In this document: positions 31,167-41,645 of the stretch, in pieces
How positions within the stretch are numbered: position 1 is the first letter of the stretch
Layout of the letters: every line of letters starts with the position of its first letter
Assembly: GCA_037176885.1 (NCBI GenBank)
Contig: JAWWNJ010000156.1
Span: 186,001-250,000 of the forward strand
Source of the DNA: Favolaschia claudopus
Taxonomy: Eukaryota > Basidiomycota > Agaricomycetes > Agaricales > Mycenaceae
Direction: 5' to 3'
DNA: 64,000 nucleotides
Notes under the pieces: generated by a model
Databases searched by the model: none
Seen by the model: the letters and a program-made list of their open reading frames with translations, nothing else
What the model was told of the DNA's origin: nothing
Translations under genes and position numbers: made by a program

Positions 31167-33840
31167 TTATTGTTATGCGAAGTATTTACATGTGAAATAT
31201 AAGAACTAGGTATATATGGATACGGTGTACTAGGGTGAAAACTGCTAATAAAATTGGGTGTATAAACAGGTTGTTGGGTCAAGGACATTGGTATGTGGGA
31301 GGAATAGAACGATTGAACCGGTGTATAGGGATACGGATAATTACTTTGAATGGGGTAGTAAGATACAGGGGTTAGAGGAGGCGCGCCATGCGAGACCGGT
31401 GTAGCGGTGTGAGGCTTTGGATGCGAATGAGTGAAATAAATAAACAATTAATTCAGTACAGACAGAGCGGAGACTTACTACTGTGTTAGAGGTAGATGCA
31501 AGAGGTGGCCGAGCGGACGGCGGTCTGCCTCGCCGTTTTGGTGGATTAGCTGCCTTCTGACGTTCAAGTTCAGCTTTGCGTTCAGCCTGGCGCTTCTAAG
31601 TCTCCTGATGCCGCACATGTTTTTTGGCCTGCTTTTGTTGCTCCCGTTCCTCTCGTACCGCGTTATTGACACGCGAGAGTACTCGAAGGACGTCTGCTCC
31701 GTGTTCATCAATGAAGGCCCAGGAGGGTAATAGGGATCGCAGTTCGTCCATGCTTGCGAGTCCATGTGACGCCAGCGAGGAGAGATATTTATCGGGGAGG
31801 AGAACGTCGTGAGTGAGTGATGTTAAGCTATATTCCCGAAGATAGGTGTTGACACGCCATTGTTCTAGCGAGGATCGTGCACGTTTTAGATGGTCTTGAC
31901 GTCGTCCAGCAGGGCCTTTCTGAGAAACCATTGCCCTCTTACCATTGGCATTGCGCTGTTTTGATGGCGTGGACTGTGCACTTGACGGTGCTGAATCGCT
32001 GGGCTCGGGCGTTCGTGGCGGTGAAGGGGGAGGTGGCTGCAATTTTGCTATACAATTATCACAGCAGTCGCCTATTGGTGCTATCTGAGGTTAGTGATAA
32101 TCATAAAAAGATACAGCAGACTCACTCACTCTTGGTGGGTTATTGAAGTGGCAATCTGTCATGTTGCGGCGGCATCGTTTCGTTGAGATGTACTCGCGGA
32201 GCACTGGGTCAACATTTTTCGCCCATTCCTTGTCATCGTCCAAGGTATTAGAGGGCAGCCGAGCCTCTCCGTCAGACTCTGAACTTGAATCCGAGTCGGA
32301 CGAGTCAGCATCGGGAGCCGGCGCCGTTGACACACTGCCGCCGCCTGGTTTCCGTTTCTTCTGCCGCCGAAACATCGACTTTTCAACAAGAAGGATGGCG
32401 CGAGCCTGAATACCAGCAGAGCGACCTGAACAGCAAGAATCCGTTTCCCTGTTTTGTCGTCACGAAGATATTTGCGAAAGTCTGTATGCTCAAAGCACAT
32501 CTCCGGCGAGGTGAGAACGGCGTGATGTGTCTGTGTGTACAGGTCCTGGCAAAGATCAGTTCAAAAACGCGACACGACGCGACTATTAATTAACACACTT
32601 TCTGCAACTCCCGCGAATAAGTATCTCCATTGACTGCCGCGGCCTTGAGACCCATTGCTTGGAATCTCAAAGTCTTCAGGGCATCGAGATAGTCACAAAT
32701 ATCTAGACAAAAGCGACGCACCTGGTCCTCTTGAAGAACCTTAAGCGGGGAAATGACGAGTACAAATTTCTAGCGGTGAAGCATAACGGGCATCATGAAT
32801 GGCATTGTCTTGCCGGCACCCGTGCCCGCGATGACCACAGAGTCGAGACCTAAGATGAGAGCCTCCGACACGTCTATTTGCCATTTATGAGCTTGTTTTC
32901 CAGTCTGCTCTTCGAAGAGAGACGCCAGTTTCTGACGCGTCTTTTCCGAATCATAGTCGCGTTGTTTCACTGTGCAAAGGAAGGGTCATGAAATTCATGA
33001 TGTTGTTGGCCATGAAAATCCCAACATTATGTCCAGGAATTCAAAATGAATCGCCTGGAAATTGCTAACGCAACATCATGAATTGAAAGTATGTTTTCAT
33101 GATGATTATGGGGCTCTTCATGACGTTTTTTCATGATGTTTTATCAAGTATTTCAGAACAAAATATCATGAAACGAGAGCGCTGCAAAGCAAATAAATAA
33201 CAACCAAACTCAGGTGACACCATCCGGAATCGAATTCAAAACCGCCGTATGACGCACTACGTCAGGGTGACATTACTACACATAGACTATGTTATCTTGG
33301 CCAATATATGGATGTCATGCGGCACAGTCTCAAGTTGTTCATCCCCGTTCTCCTCATTTAGTTAACTAATTTTCAACAGTGTGCACTTGATAGAGACCAG
33401 AGACCGACTGATACCATTTATTGGCTTTGTCATTGATATTAGCACACTACCCACTTAACCCTTGGTGGACTTAGCCAGAAAAAATCGCTCGGTTCTTTCA
33501 TGACGAAAATTCATGATGTTTTGTCATGAATTCATAATCTTGCAAAAATGAGCTTCTGAGCATCAAACCCCCCTTGAAATTCATGGTGTGCTTCATGACA
33601 AAACATCATGAAACCTGAAATTCATGACAGTTTGCATGAATTTCATGATGTATACTTTGCACAGTGTTTACGCGTTTTTTCGCGTGCTTCCTGTAAGAGT
33701 TGTTGGGAATCTGCCGCGCGTTTGGCGTGATCGTGTTCCGAGGGCATTCGAATGGGCAGCACTGCCAGCAGAGCTCCAGAAAGGCGGCCGAAGTCGAAGC
33801 CAGGTACGGGTCTGTGTACCGGTGATGCGAATGACACGAG
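31167..33840 (-). pseudogene. RecQ-family DNA helicase gene, deleted and split by a transposon
   Basis: From its 5' side (33840): VPGFDFGRLSGALLAVLPI and QQLLQEAREKTRK, then a 699-bp insertion, then QRDYDSEKTRQKLASLFEEQ, the helicase Q-motif region and Walker A (VVIAGTGAGKTMPFMMP), a stop codon, and VLVISPLKVLQEDQ (motif Ia). Motifs II-V are missing by deletion near 32500-32600. The end of motif VI follows (GRSAGIQARAILLVEKSMF), then the RecQ zinc-binding region (KRCRRNMTDC...GDCCDNC, split by an intron), a charged coil with an in-frame stop at ~31596, an AT-hook-like PKRRGRPPSARP and a Tyr/Pro/Ser-rich tail after an intron (31447-31124 frame). RecQ helicases unwind DNA 3' to 5'. This copy cannot be functional. 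Confidence 0.8.
32968..33666. mobile_element. CACTA-like non-autonomous element (699 bp) in the RecQ gene
   Basis: The ends are CACTGTGCAAAG and CTTTGCACAGTG with a TTT duplication (32965-32967, 33667-33669). Removing it with one TTT rejoins the RecQ frame (EKTRK then QRDYDSEK). Both subterminal zones carry many copies of the palindromic word TTCATGAAATTCATGA and its fragments. No ORF for a transposase. Confidence 0.82.
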
Positions 33841-33864
33841 ACTGATGTGACCGTATGGGGGGTG

Positions 33865-35118
33865 TCCTATCCTATCCTATCCTATACATGAAAACACAAG
33901 GTGACGTTAGTAACGTGACTTTTGACAGAAAGTAACGTGCTTTTTGACAGAAAATCACGGGGTCCCCGGCGCCGCGCGCCGGCGAGTGCAGCGAGCGGCA
34001 GTGCGGCGCCGCGGGCACGGAATCCAGCAAAAAAATTCGCAAAAAATTTAAACCGGGGTTTGGGGCGGAGCCCCGACAAGCTGTGCACCAGCCGTAGGGA
34101 GGGACGCGAGCGCAGCGAGCCGGCCCTGCCGAAGGCGGGGTGCTTACAGCTGTTCCGGAAAATAATGAGACTTGCCGTTTTTTTCTCGCGAGCATTCCCA
34201 AAACGGAAGTCGTCGCCATTTTAGTTCATTTTCATATTGGGAGACCTTCTGAGGACATTTTGAGGCCTTGAAAGGTGGAAGAAGTTTCTCAGGGAGATTT
34301 TGGCTGCTCTGCTGACCCTTTAGATGCTCTCGCTGAAAGCCTTTCGTTAAAGCGACCATTTCTGATCAATGCCGTTTTGGTGGGTCCGAAATACTCCCGA
34401 TTATCTCCGACATCCTCTCTCTCGACATTTACGCGTCATACGAGGGCACAATTTGGGCTGGATGCATAGGATACTCCCACTGAAACACATTTGTACCCTT
34501 ACTTAGAGTTAAAAATTGAGTTGTGCCCCCTAGAGAACTCAAATGAACTAAAATGGCAGTGACTTCCGTTTTGGGAACACTCGCGGGAAAAAAACGGCAA
34601 GTCTCATTATTTTCCGGAACAGCTGTAAGCTTGTCCTATACATGAAAACACAAGGTGACGTTAGTAACGTGACTTTGACAGAAAGTAACGTGCTTTTTGA
34701 CAGAAAATCACGGGGTCCCCGGCGCCGCGCGCCGGCGAGTGCAGCGAGCGGCAGTGCGGCGCCGCGGGCACGGAATCCAGCAAAAAAATTCGCAAAAAAA
34801 TTAAACCGGGGTTTGGGGCGGAGCCCCGACAAGCTGTGCACCAGCCGTAGGGAGGGACGCGAGCGCAGCGAGCCGGCCCTGCCGAAGGCGGGGTGCTTAA
34901 GCTTGTACTTGAAAAGAGGGCCAGGCCATCAGTCGCGTGACTTTTGACAGAAAATCACGGGGTCTTTGTCGAGATGTTGAGATCGTGCGAGACGTCGCGA
35001 GCGGAGCGAGCGCAGCGGGGTTTGGGGCGGCCAGCCCCAACAAGCTGTGTGACCGAACGGAGGGAGGTCGGCGAGCGCAGCGAGTCGGCCGTGCCGGAGG
35101 CAGGGAGCTAAAGCTTGT
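33865..35118 (+). repeat. Head-to-tail array of three GC-rich repeat units (D, E, F)
   Basis: D (33865-34634, split by a MITE) and E (34635-34906) are type I units, starting CCTATACATGAAAACACAAG and carrying GGCGCCGCGCGCCGGCG. F (34907-35118) is type II and nearly identical to 23862-24074. Each unit ends AAGCTTGT directly joined to the next unit's start. D and E differ by very few bases, so the duplication is recent. D begins with four TCCTA repeats. Confidence 0.8.
34147..34625. mobile_element. TA-flanked MITE in GC-rich unit D (479 bp)
   Basis: The ends are CAGCTGTTCCGGAAAATAAT and its inverse, with ~70-bp arms. TA lies at 34145-34146 and 34626-34627. It sits in the sequence GCTTAAGCTTGT, which is uninterrupted at the end of unit E (34894-34906), so the empty site is known. 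Confidence 0.9.
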
Positions 35119-36549
35119 TACTACACCAAATGCCCTAGACGTTATAGTGTGATCGTTGCCTCGTATTCTCTTATCATTTATTGAAACTCCGCCGGATCAC
35201 TTCCGAGAGAGATAAGATAGAGAAACCGCCCTCAAGCAATTTACTGTAGCAATTTGTATGGGTGAAACGTAACGCGTAACGCCTGCCCTGTTTCGTTTCA
35301 GCGGTAACGCATAACGGTCGTGTGGTTTCCCTGAGGACTGCGTGACATACAAAGGCGTCAAATTATTATGTTTGTGGTAGTCTCGTAACAAGACTTTATA
35401 TACTCTTTTGAAGATAGTCGTTCAAACGCGTAAAATGTCAAAATTTAGCTGAATCTACTTAATCCTCCTCCTCCTCACTGCACTCAATCACTGTCTACAT
35501 CAAACTCCGGAACATCGCACCAACGTTGATCACTCTCCGTGCTGTTCTCACCCTTAGCCACTAATCCATCCTTTGAATCACAAAGTGCAGCGAGATTAGG
35601 TGTAGGCAACTCGATCAAGATTGCAAGACTACGTCAAAATCATCGTTAGTGTCAGAGTTGCCTTCTTCTTCCTCGGTGAGAGCACTCGTTGAAGCCGCCA
35701 AAGTTGCTCAAATGGCTCAAAAATAGGGAATAAGTGTATATGCTGAGCTCATGAGGAAATCATCCCAAACACTCATCGTAGTACAATATGTACAAGCGGA
35801 AGCGCACTATTGTTTTGGGTGCCTCCCCACATTACGAGTATGTCCAGACTACAGCGAGTATGAATTTTCAAGTGATTAAACTAAGAGACTGAGAATGGAA
35901 ACCCCCAGCTACTATGTATAATGTTGTGACGCAGATAGAGTCGGAGGGAGCTTCGAAACGAGACCAAGTTGACAAGAGTGGAGATCTTAACATACCCAGA
36001 ATATACACCGCAGCGATTACTGATTATAGCTTGCATAGTTGTAGGTCTGGACAAGGCAAAATGAGTTGATTGTTTCAATTTGAAGATTGGTCTTAAATTC
36101 AGTCGACTTGAAGTGGTTCAACTGCAAGGAAAGGAAGCAGAGACGCCGCAAATTATAACATAGAATCTATTTGAGTGAGTGCGGTAATACGACTCGGAGT
36201 TCAAGTTGAACTTCAATTAGACACGGTGACTTTGCTGTGATCATTGATGTTCGATAAGGAGGTATGCTGCTCCTGTCCAGTGTTCTGGTTGAAAGATATG
36301 AAAATCAGTGATAGAAAAGCAATCCCAACACAGGCAACCAGCATGAGGGAAAGCAGAATCAGACGCTCGGTCGCTGAATTTTGAAATTGAAGTCGATTCG
36401 GATTGTTCGGACTTGATGAAAATCGGAGCAAAGATCCGTGACTGTCCCCTGCCGCGTCGGATCGTGTATTAATATTTCAGACTCCGTCAGTATATTGCCG
36501 GGGAGAAAGAAAAGTCAAAAAGAAACTCACCACTGGCTAGATAGCGGTT
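35119..36549. other. Unassigned stretch with one possible small membrane ORF
   Basis: A minus-strand 72-codon ORF at 36213-36431 contains a strongly hydrophobic segment (LILLSLMLVACVGIAFLSLI), a single predicted membrane span. Whether it is expressed or an exon is unknown. Minus-strand acidic words near 35480-35690 (TEEEEGNSDTNDDFD; CDVPEFDVDSD) look like the remains of a coding region. Nothing else is recognised. Confidence 0.35.
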
Positions 36550-36551
36550 TA

Positions 36552-36971
36552 CAGCTGTTTGCAAAGCTAATGGCACTTCCATCATTTTGTCAATAAAGAG
36601 CAAACAACGTACCTCATAAGCTCCTTCTTCTCTTCCCCCATCTTGAACTCAATTCCCGGCGGATTTCCTTGAAAATAGGCGCGTTCGAAAGCGCTTATGC
36701 GGCGCGTTCAGACGCTTACCATCTCTTCTTCCAACTTTCTAGAATTTTTTCCGCCCGAAAACGCGTCATTGGCACGACAGCACGACTTTGGGGGCTTCGT
36801 TCTTGCCCAATACCGCGTCGATTGAGCTGGTTCTAGGTGCGTTCTGACCGCATTCTGCCAGGCTACATTCTCTGATACCTTTCCCTGCAGTTTCGGCCAC
36901 GAAAACAGAGAATTTACGCGTCTTATTGCTATTTTCGTCATATTTCGCTTTTTTTGGTGCGTGTTTATGCC
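36552..36971 (+). repeat. Left terminal inverted repeat (~420 bp)
   Basis: Matches 39774-40191 in reverse with scattered mismatches, ending at the shared GGTGCGTGTTTATGCC. It probably contains the promoter for the + strand gene, whose ATG lies 37 bp inside. Confidence 0.88.
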
Positions 36972-37007
36972 TCCAGTGAGCGCAATCTGAGCTGATTCAA
37001 TGGAAAT

Positions 37008-38597
37008 ATGCCCTCAGACATGGCTCGTACTTCGACTCGTGCCGCTGCACAGGGTATATCCGCTAATATCTCGAAAATTGCCGCACAAGAAGTTGCTTCT
37101 GATGACGACGACATGGACCTCACGCTTGTCGGCCCATCGGACCAGGAGGAAGATGACGAACCGTTCTATGATCCTTTGTTTCATCAGGATGACGAAGATT
37201 CAAGCGAGGATCAAGAAGAAGACGATGGCGATGAGGAAGAGGAGGAGGATGGGCCTGTCGTAGTTCCCGCCAAGCGTAAACGTCCTAGTCGTGCCGCTAG
37301 CGAGCCTCCAGGTGCATTATTCCCATTTTTCTCCATGATTCTTTGCCTTCTGATCCTTGTTTCGAATTAGATGTCGAGCCCGAGTCACGCGAAGTCGTTT
37401 ACACTGTCTCAATGTTCACCGCCGCCCAGCTGAAAAAACCCAAGAGCTCTCGAGGCCCCCCGATGTCTGACTTCTTCAAGCTGATGAGTGATGCCGACTG
37501 GCCTTCCTGTAAAGCTCAAATCCGTACGATCTTGCGCACCATGCTCGAACTCGAAGCTGTAAACCTTTCTAACTATGATGTCACCTTCACCATCCCTCGA
37601 CACGTCAAAGATCCAATGACACTTCAAAACTCTACCCAATATGAGCACCTCGTTAGCACTGCACTCCAAATCAAGGCATCTCCGGCTGCGAAAATCCTGA
37701 TTCAGCCAAAACTCGTAAGCTATTGTTCTCTTTTTTGCCTCGTGAGCTGATTCTTGCGCCAATATAGACAGAAGCGGAGCTTGCAGAGGCCCAGCCGCCC
37801 AAATCAACGACCGCTAAGAAAATGAAGGTGAGGAGTTATATTCTACAATTCTACTTTGCCACGACTGAGAATTGTCAGCCTCGTGAAATCCTCCCCGCAA
37901 ATCAGGCAATGGACGATAAGATCGGAGAGTTGCGTGAGCAGTGGAAGTGCGAGACTCCGGGAGGTGGTTGCGGCAGCGCGCACTGTTTCTTCAGCGAGAA
38001 ATACCCCAATCATTATCCGTTGTCGCATCCGCATTTCAAGTCATGGGCCGCCGCTATCGTAAGTTCATATCTCTCGCTGATCTATATTTGTCAAATTGAT
38101 TTGTTTGTTAGCTCAAGGGCCCGCAATTTGCCGACAAGAACAATCCTCCGAACAATGATATCTTTGATTCACTTTATACTCAAGACGCTGTGCCCGCTGC
38201 TCGCTCACCCCTTGTCCAGCGCCGTCTCGATCTCCAAGCTAAAAATGTGCCGCAGGCACCCCAAGTCAACTTCAACTTTCCTGCCGAGCTTCTGAATGTG
38301 TTACGTCCTCCCGCACCCACACCTGCGCTTGCCGCTCCTCTCCAACCTGCTGCTCCTTCAGTTGCTCCTATGCTTATTCCCTCCGGCCGTATTCCTGGCG
38401 ATGAAATGTCGATCCCACAATTTTGCGCTCTCTATGACCTCGACGACGATGTTACGCTCCGTTTTGAACAAAACAAATTCAAGAAAACAACCGCCTTCAA
38501 ATTTGTTGAAATGGCTCAGCTGAAGGACATGGGGTTTGTGTGGGGAGAGGTTGCAGAGTTGAAAGCGGCGATTGAGAAGTGGTCGAAGCCAATATGA
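37008..38597 (+). CDS. Accessory protein of the Tc1/mariner element, unknown function
   Basis: Five exons (37008-37311, 37371-37714, 37768-37827, 37879-38058, 38112-38597) with four GT-AG introns of 51-59 bp join to a 457-residue frame without stops. Residues ~30-85 are very acidic (runs such as EEDDGDEEEEEDG). A basic PAKRKRPSR nuclear-localisation-like patch follows, then a mixed region (MSDFFKLMSDADWPSCKAQI). About residue 260 there is a Cys/His-rich stretch (CETPGGGCGSAHCFF...NHYPLSHPHF) that could bind a metal. A Pro/Ala linker (~330-390) precedes a helical C-terminal ~65 residues (SIPQFCALYDLDDDVTLRF to KAAIEKWSKPI), reminiscent of a SAM-like fold. The start at 37008 is the first ATG in frame; MARTS at 37020 is an alternative. 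I know no function. The nuclear signal and position suggest a role with the transposase. Confidence 0.8.
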
Positions 38598-38650
38598 AGA
38601 TGGACACGTGTAAATAGCATTTGTAGCTCCAATCGAGCGTGTACTAGAAC

Positions 38651-39722
38651 TTAGAAATAGCCTGCGTGAATGAAGTATCCGAGCGCGTCACATTCTGTAA
38701 CAATATTCATTGCCTCGAGCATATCGTATATCAATCCGTGTGGTTCATCGTCAGGTCCGTAAGAAAATATGTCTTTGTTTCGTCGAATCCATGCCTTGAT
38801 CTGTGCAAAGGCTTCCTCGATAGGATTGAAGTCCGGAGAGTATGGGGGAAGATAGATGAGGCGTACACCTGTGACCGGTCAGCATTTGCTGCATGAACAT
38901 TGCAAGATTTCCCACCGTATTCATCGCAGAGCTCTCGGACGGCTGCCCCGTGATGTATCTTGGCATTGTCCATCACCAACACGCTGAGGGGTCCTGGATA
39001 TGGCGAGCATAGAGGCATCTGTGTCGAGATATGTCAGCAGAAGTAGATGATGCTAAGAATGTACTCACGATGTCGTCCTCCAGGAATTTGACAAACTGGT
39101 CATGATGCATCGAGCCCTCCACCACTGTGCTAGCAACCATTCCCTGCGTCGTCAGAAGGCCGGTTGCCGTGAGACGTCGTCCACGAACAGCCTTTCGGCG
39201 CTTTGTCGCACGCCGCCCCTTTCGAGCACGTCCACGACGCCGGCCTGGGGTTTTGTCGTTTTTTGATGTTTCATCGAGGAATCCGAGGTAGTCTGGGGGA
39301 TAGTCTGAAATTTCGCGAACAAAATCATTTCTAGCGGGTTCGTTCCGTTCTTCGGCGATTTCCTTGAGAATTTTGAGGGACATGCCAGCGCGTTCGAGTT
39401 CACGATGGATGGTGCTATAATGAACAGAAATGAAGCGATTTTCTTCCAAAAGATCTAGAAGTTCGTCAAGAAAATAGTCTGGATTATTGCGGACTAGTTC
39501 TAGGAGGTAGTGGATGTCATCGTGATGGAGAATGCGATAGCGACCATGACGTTCACGAGGCTTAACAACGTCTCCTGTGGTACGCCAAAGACGAAGAACA
39601 CGGAAGAAAGTGCGTCGAGAAAAACCAACACAATCCAGAATTTGTTTGAGCGTTAGAATATTTTGTTCGTATAGGTTTATGGCGGCGATCTTAACATCCC
39701 GGGTAATGCTACGATTAGGCAT
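38651..39722 (-). CDS. Tc1/mariner (DD34E) transposase
   Basis: Three exons (39722-39069, 39018-38916, 38868-38651) joined by 50- and 47-bp GT-AG introns give 324 residues with no stops. The N-terminus has helix-turn-helix words (ILTLKQILDCVGFSRRTFFR; FISVHYSTIHRELERAG). The catalytic triad is D150 (YLGFLDETS), D235 (VLVMDNAKIHHG) and E270 (LPPYSPDFNPIEEAF), with exactly 34 residues between the last two. A basic NLS-like RRRGRARKGRRATKRRK follows D150. I chose MPNRSITRDVK as the start because it matches usual family starts; an in-frame ATG 39 bp upstream (39761) is possible. It cuts and pastes the element at TA sites. Confidence 0.92.
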
Positions 39723-39773
39723 TACAACTAGTAATATATTCATGCTCATTGAGGGCCACATTCAATCTGAGCG

Positions 39774-40191
39774 GCATAAACACGCACCAAAAACGCGAAT
39801 TATGACCAAAATACCAAAAAGACGCGTGGATCCTCCGTTTTCGCGACAGAAACTGCGGAGAAAAGTGTCAGAGAATGTAGCCTGGAAAAGTCCGGTTAGA
39901 ACGCGCCTAGACCCGGCTCAATCGACGCGGTATTGGGCGAGAACGAAGCCCCGAAAGTCGTGCTGTCGTGCCAATGACGCGTTTTCGGGCGGAAGAATTT
40001 CTGGAAAGTTGGAAGGCAAGATAGTAAGCGTCGGGAAGCGCTTCTTCAGGGCTTTCGAACGCGCCTATTTTCAAGAAGATCCGCCGAGAATTGAGGTCAA
40101 GATGAGCGGAGGGAAGAAGGAGCTAATGAGGTACAATGTTTGTTCTTTATTGACAAAATGATGGAAGTGCCATTAGCTTTGCAAACAGCTG
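39774..40191 (-). repeat. Right terminal inverted repeat (~420 bp)
   Basis: Inverse of 36552-36971. The transposase ATG is 51 bp inside it, so it presumably supplies that gene's promoter. Confidence 0.88.
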
Positions 40192-40193
40192 TA

Positions 40194-40569
40194 AAAAAGA
40201 TTGAAGCTTCTTCATAGCTAGTAAACACTCCCTAATTATTTGCGGCAATTACGCACACCCTTGGAGGATCCAAGAAACCCTTTCCGTTATCTGACCCGGA
40301 GATGTCACGAAAAAGGGAACGACTTGACAGCAGTCAAAAGTTCCCGGCAATCTCCTTGAAATTCCCTCCCTTTTCTCGTTTCTTCATTTCTTTATTTTTC
40401 GATTTTCGCCCACCGACACCAGTATCGAGCCAAGCTCGTATCTTACAAAAGAAAAATAATCATAATAATAATAATCATGTGGTCCTATCAGAACCTTCCA
40501 TATTGGGACTGACTGGACGAAACAATTTATTCCACAATGACCAGGGACTTTGGGGCAAATAGAGCGTAT
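40194..40569. other. No gene; short AT-rich microsatellite
   Basis: Contains an imperfect (AAT)n/(ATC)n tract at ~40455-40480. Nothing else is seen. Confidence 0.45.
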
Positions 40570-40571
40570 TA

Positions 40572-41255
40572 CAGTGGTGGCAAATAGAAATTGCCGTGGC
40601 TTTTTGGTAGAAATCTCGATGTATACTTCACCGAATGACCTCAAATAAGATGTAGAGATGGGCATGTGATACCTCTGTACCTCTTAGAACACTCAGCAAC
40701 ATATCATGCACTGAGAATGCATCAATAATGGATGGTTTCCGATTTTTGCCATATCCGGAAAAACACAATGTACCCTCAGCAAAAAAGTGTCATAATAGGA
40801 TAAAAGTACTTGAAAAACAATGCTAGTTCTCACTTTGATTGACTGGAATTGATCGTTATTTGAGCTCACAACGGCCGCTCGAAGTAGGTCATTTTAGCTA
40901 TTTTCTCTGCATTTTCAGCTATTTTGTGTGAAGATAGCCAACTCTGAGCGGTTGTTGTGAGCTCAAATGAGGGTCAATTCCATTCAACAAAAGTGGAAAC
41001 TAGGACTGTTTTTCAAGTACCTTCATCCTATTGTGACACTTTTTTGCTGAGGATACATTGAGTCTTTCCAGATATGGCAATAATCAGAAACTGTCCTGTT
41101 ATTGATGCATTGTCAGGGCGTAATATATAGCTGAGTGTTTTAAGCAGTACAGAGGTATCATATATTTATCTCTACATTTTATTTCAGGTCATTCGGTGAA
41201 GTATACAGCAAGATTTTGACCAAAAAGCCACGGCAATTTCTATTTGCCACCACTG
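40572..41255. mobile_element. Fold-back element, family B copy 1 (684 bp)
   Basis: The ends are CAGTGGTGGCAAATAGAAAT and its inverse, with TA at 40570-40571 and 41256-41257. Almost the whole element is two inverted arms of ~320 bp meeting at TTTTCTCTGCATTTTCAGCT. The same architecture and exact length occur at 51405-52088. No ORF. Confidence 0.88.
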
Positions 41256-41339
41256 TATAGTCTCCCGCAGTCAGACTCTATGAGATATATGATAGTCGAT
41301 ATATCTTTTTATATAGAAGCGTATTAGTTGGGGGTACAA

Positions 41340-41640
41340 AAACAAAATCCTCCACACAATATTTTCAAGATGGAGTCACAGGCTAGAAGCACCCAAGAGC
41401 CTAAGACTCTGCACCTGAGTGGCATACTGTTCGAATGTTTTTATCATGTCTTCCGTAATGAATCCACTAAGTACACTGCTCAATGGAAGGTCCTGCGCAC
41501 GTCTGAGCCAGATGCGAATGAGTCTGACGTGGTTGTTGGCCAATTCGAGGCATTCGGCAGGATTTGCAGAGATAGCGAGCATCCCCGGAAAGGGAAGGCG
41601 TGAATCAAATTGGACCCTGTTCCTGAAAGAACGACAGCTA
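41340..41640 (-). pseudogene. Possible F-box-type fragment
   Basis: A minus-strand frame has AISANPAECLELANNHVRLI, IWLRRAQDLPLSSVLSG and a following helical segment. The WLxRAxxLPLS words match the region after the F-box in Agaricomycete F-box proteins. It is short and without neighbours of its kind here. It lies directly after the Pumilio fragment and could be an unrelated relic. Confidence 0.35.
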
Positions 41641-41645
41641 CATGT

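Larger units (their letters stand above)
36552..40191. mobile_element. Two-gene Tc1/mariner element, 3,640 bp, long TIRs
   Basis: The ends are CAGCTGTTTGCAAAGCTAAT and its inverse, flanked by TA (36550-36551 and 40192-40193). The inverted repeats are ~420 bp (36552-36971 and 39774-40191). Two genes read inward from just inside the TIRs and end tail to tail 53 bp apart: an unknown five-exon gene on + and a DD34E transposase on -. Both splice into full-length frames with no stops. This is the most intact mobile element in the window. Typical Tc1/mariner elements are 1.3-2.4 kb with one gene, so the second gene and the TIR length are unusual. Confidence 0.9.

Noticed and set aside
22165..35118. 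GC-rich repeats as Helitrons
   Set aside because: Some units begin with TC, but no CTRR end with a nearby 3' hairpin and no Rep/helicase gene is present, so I left the superfamily open.
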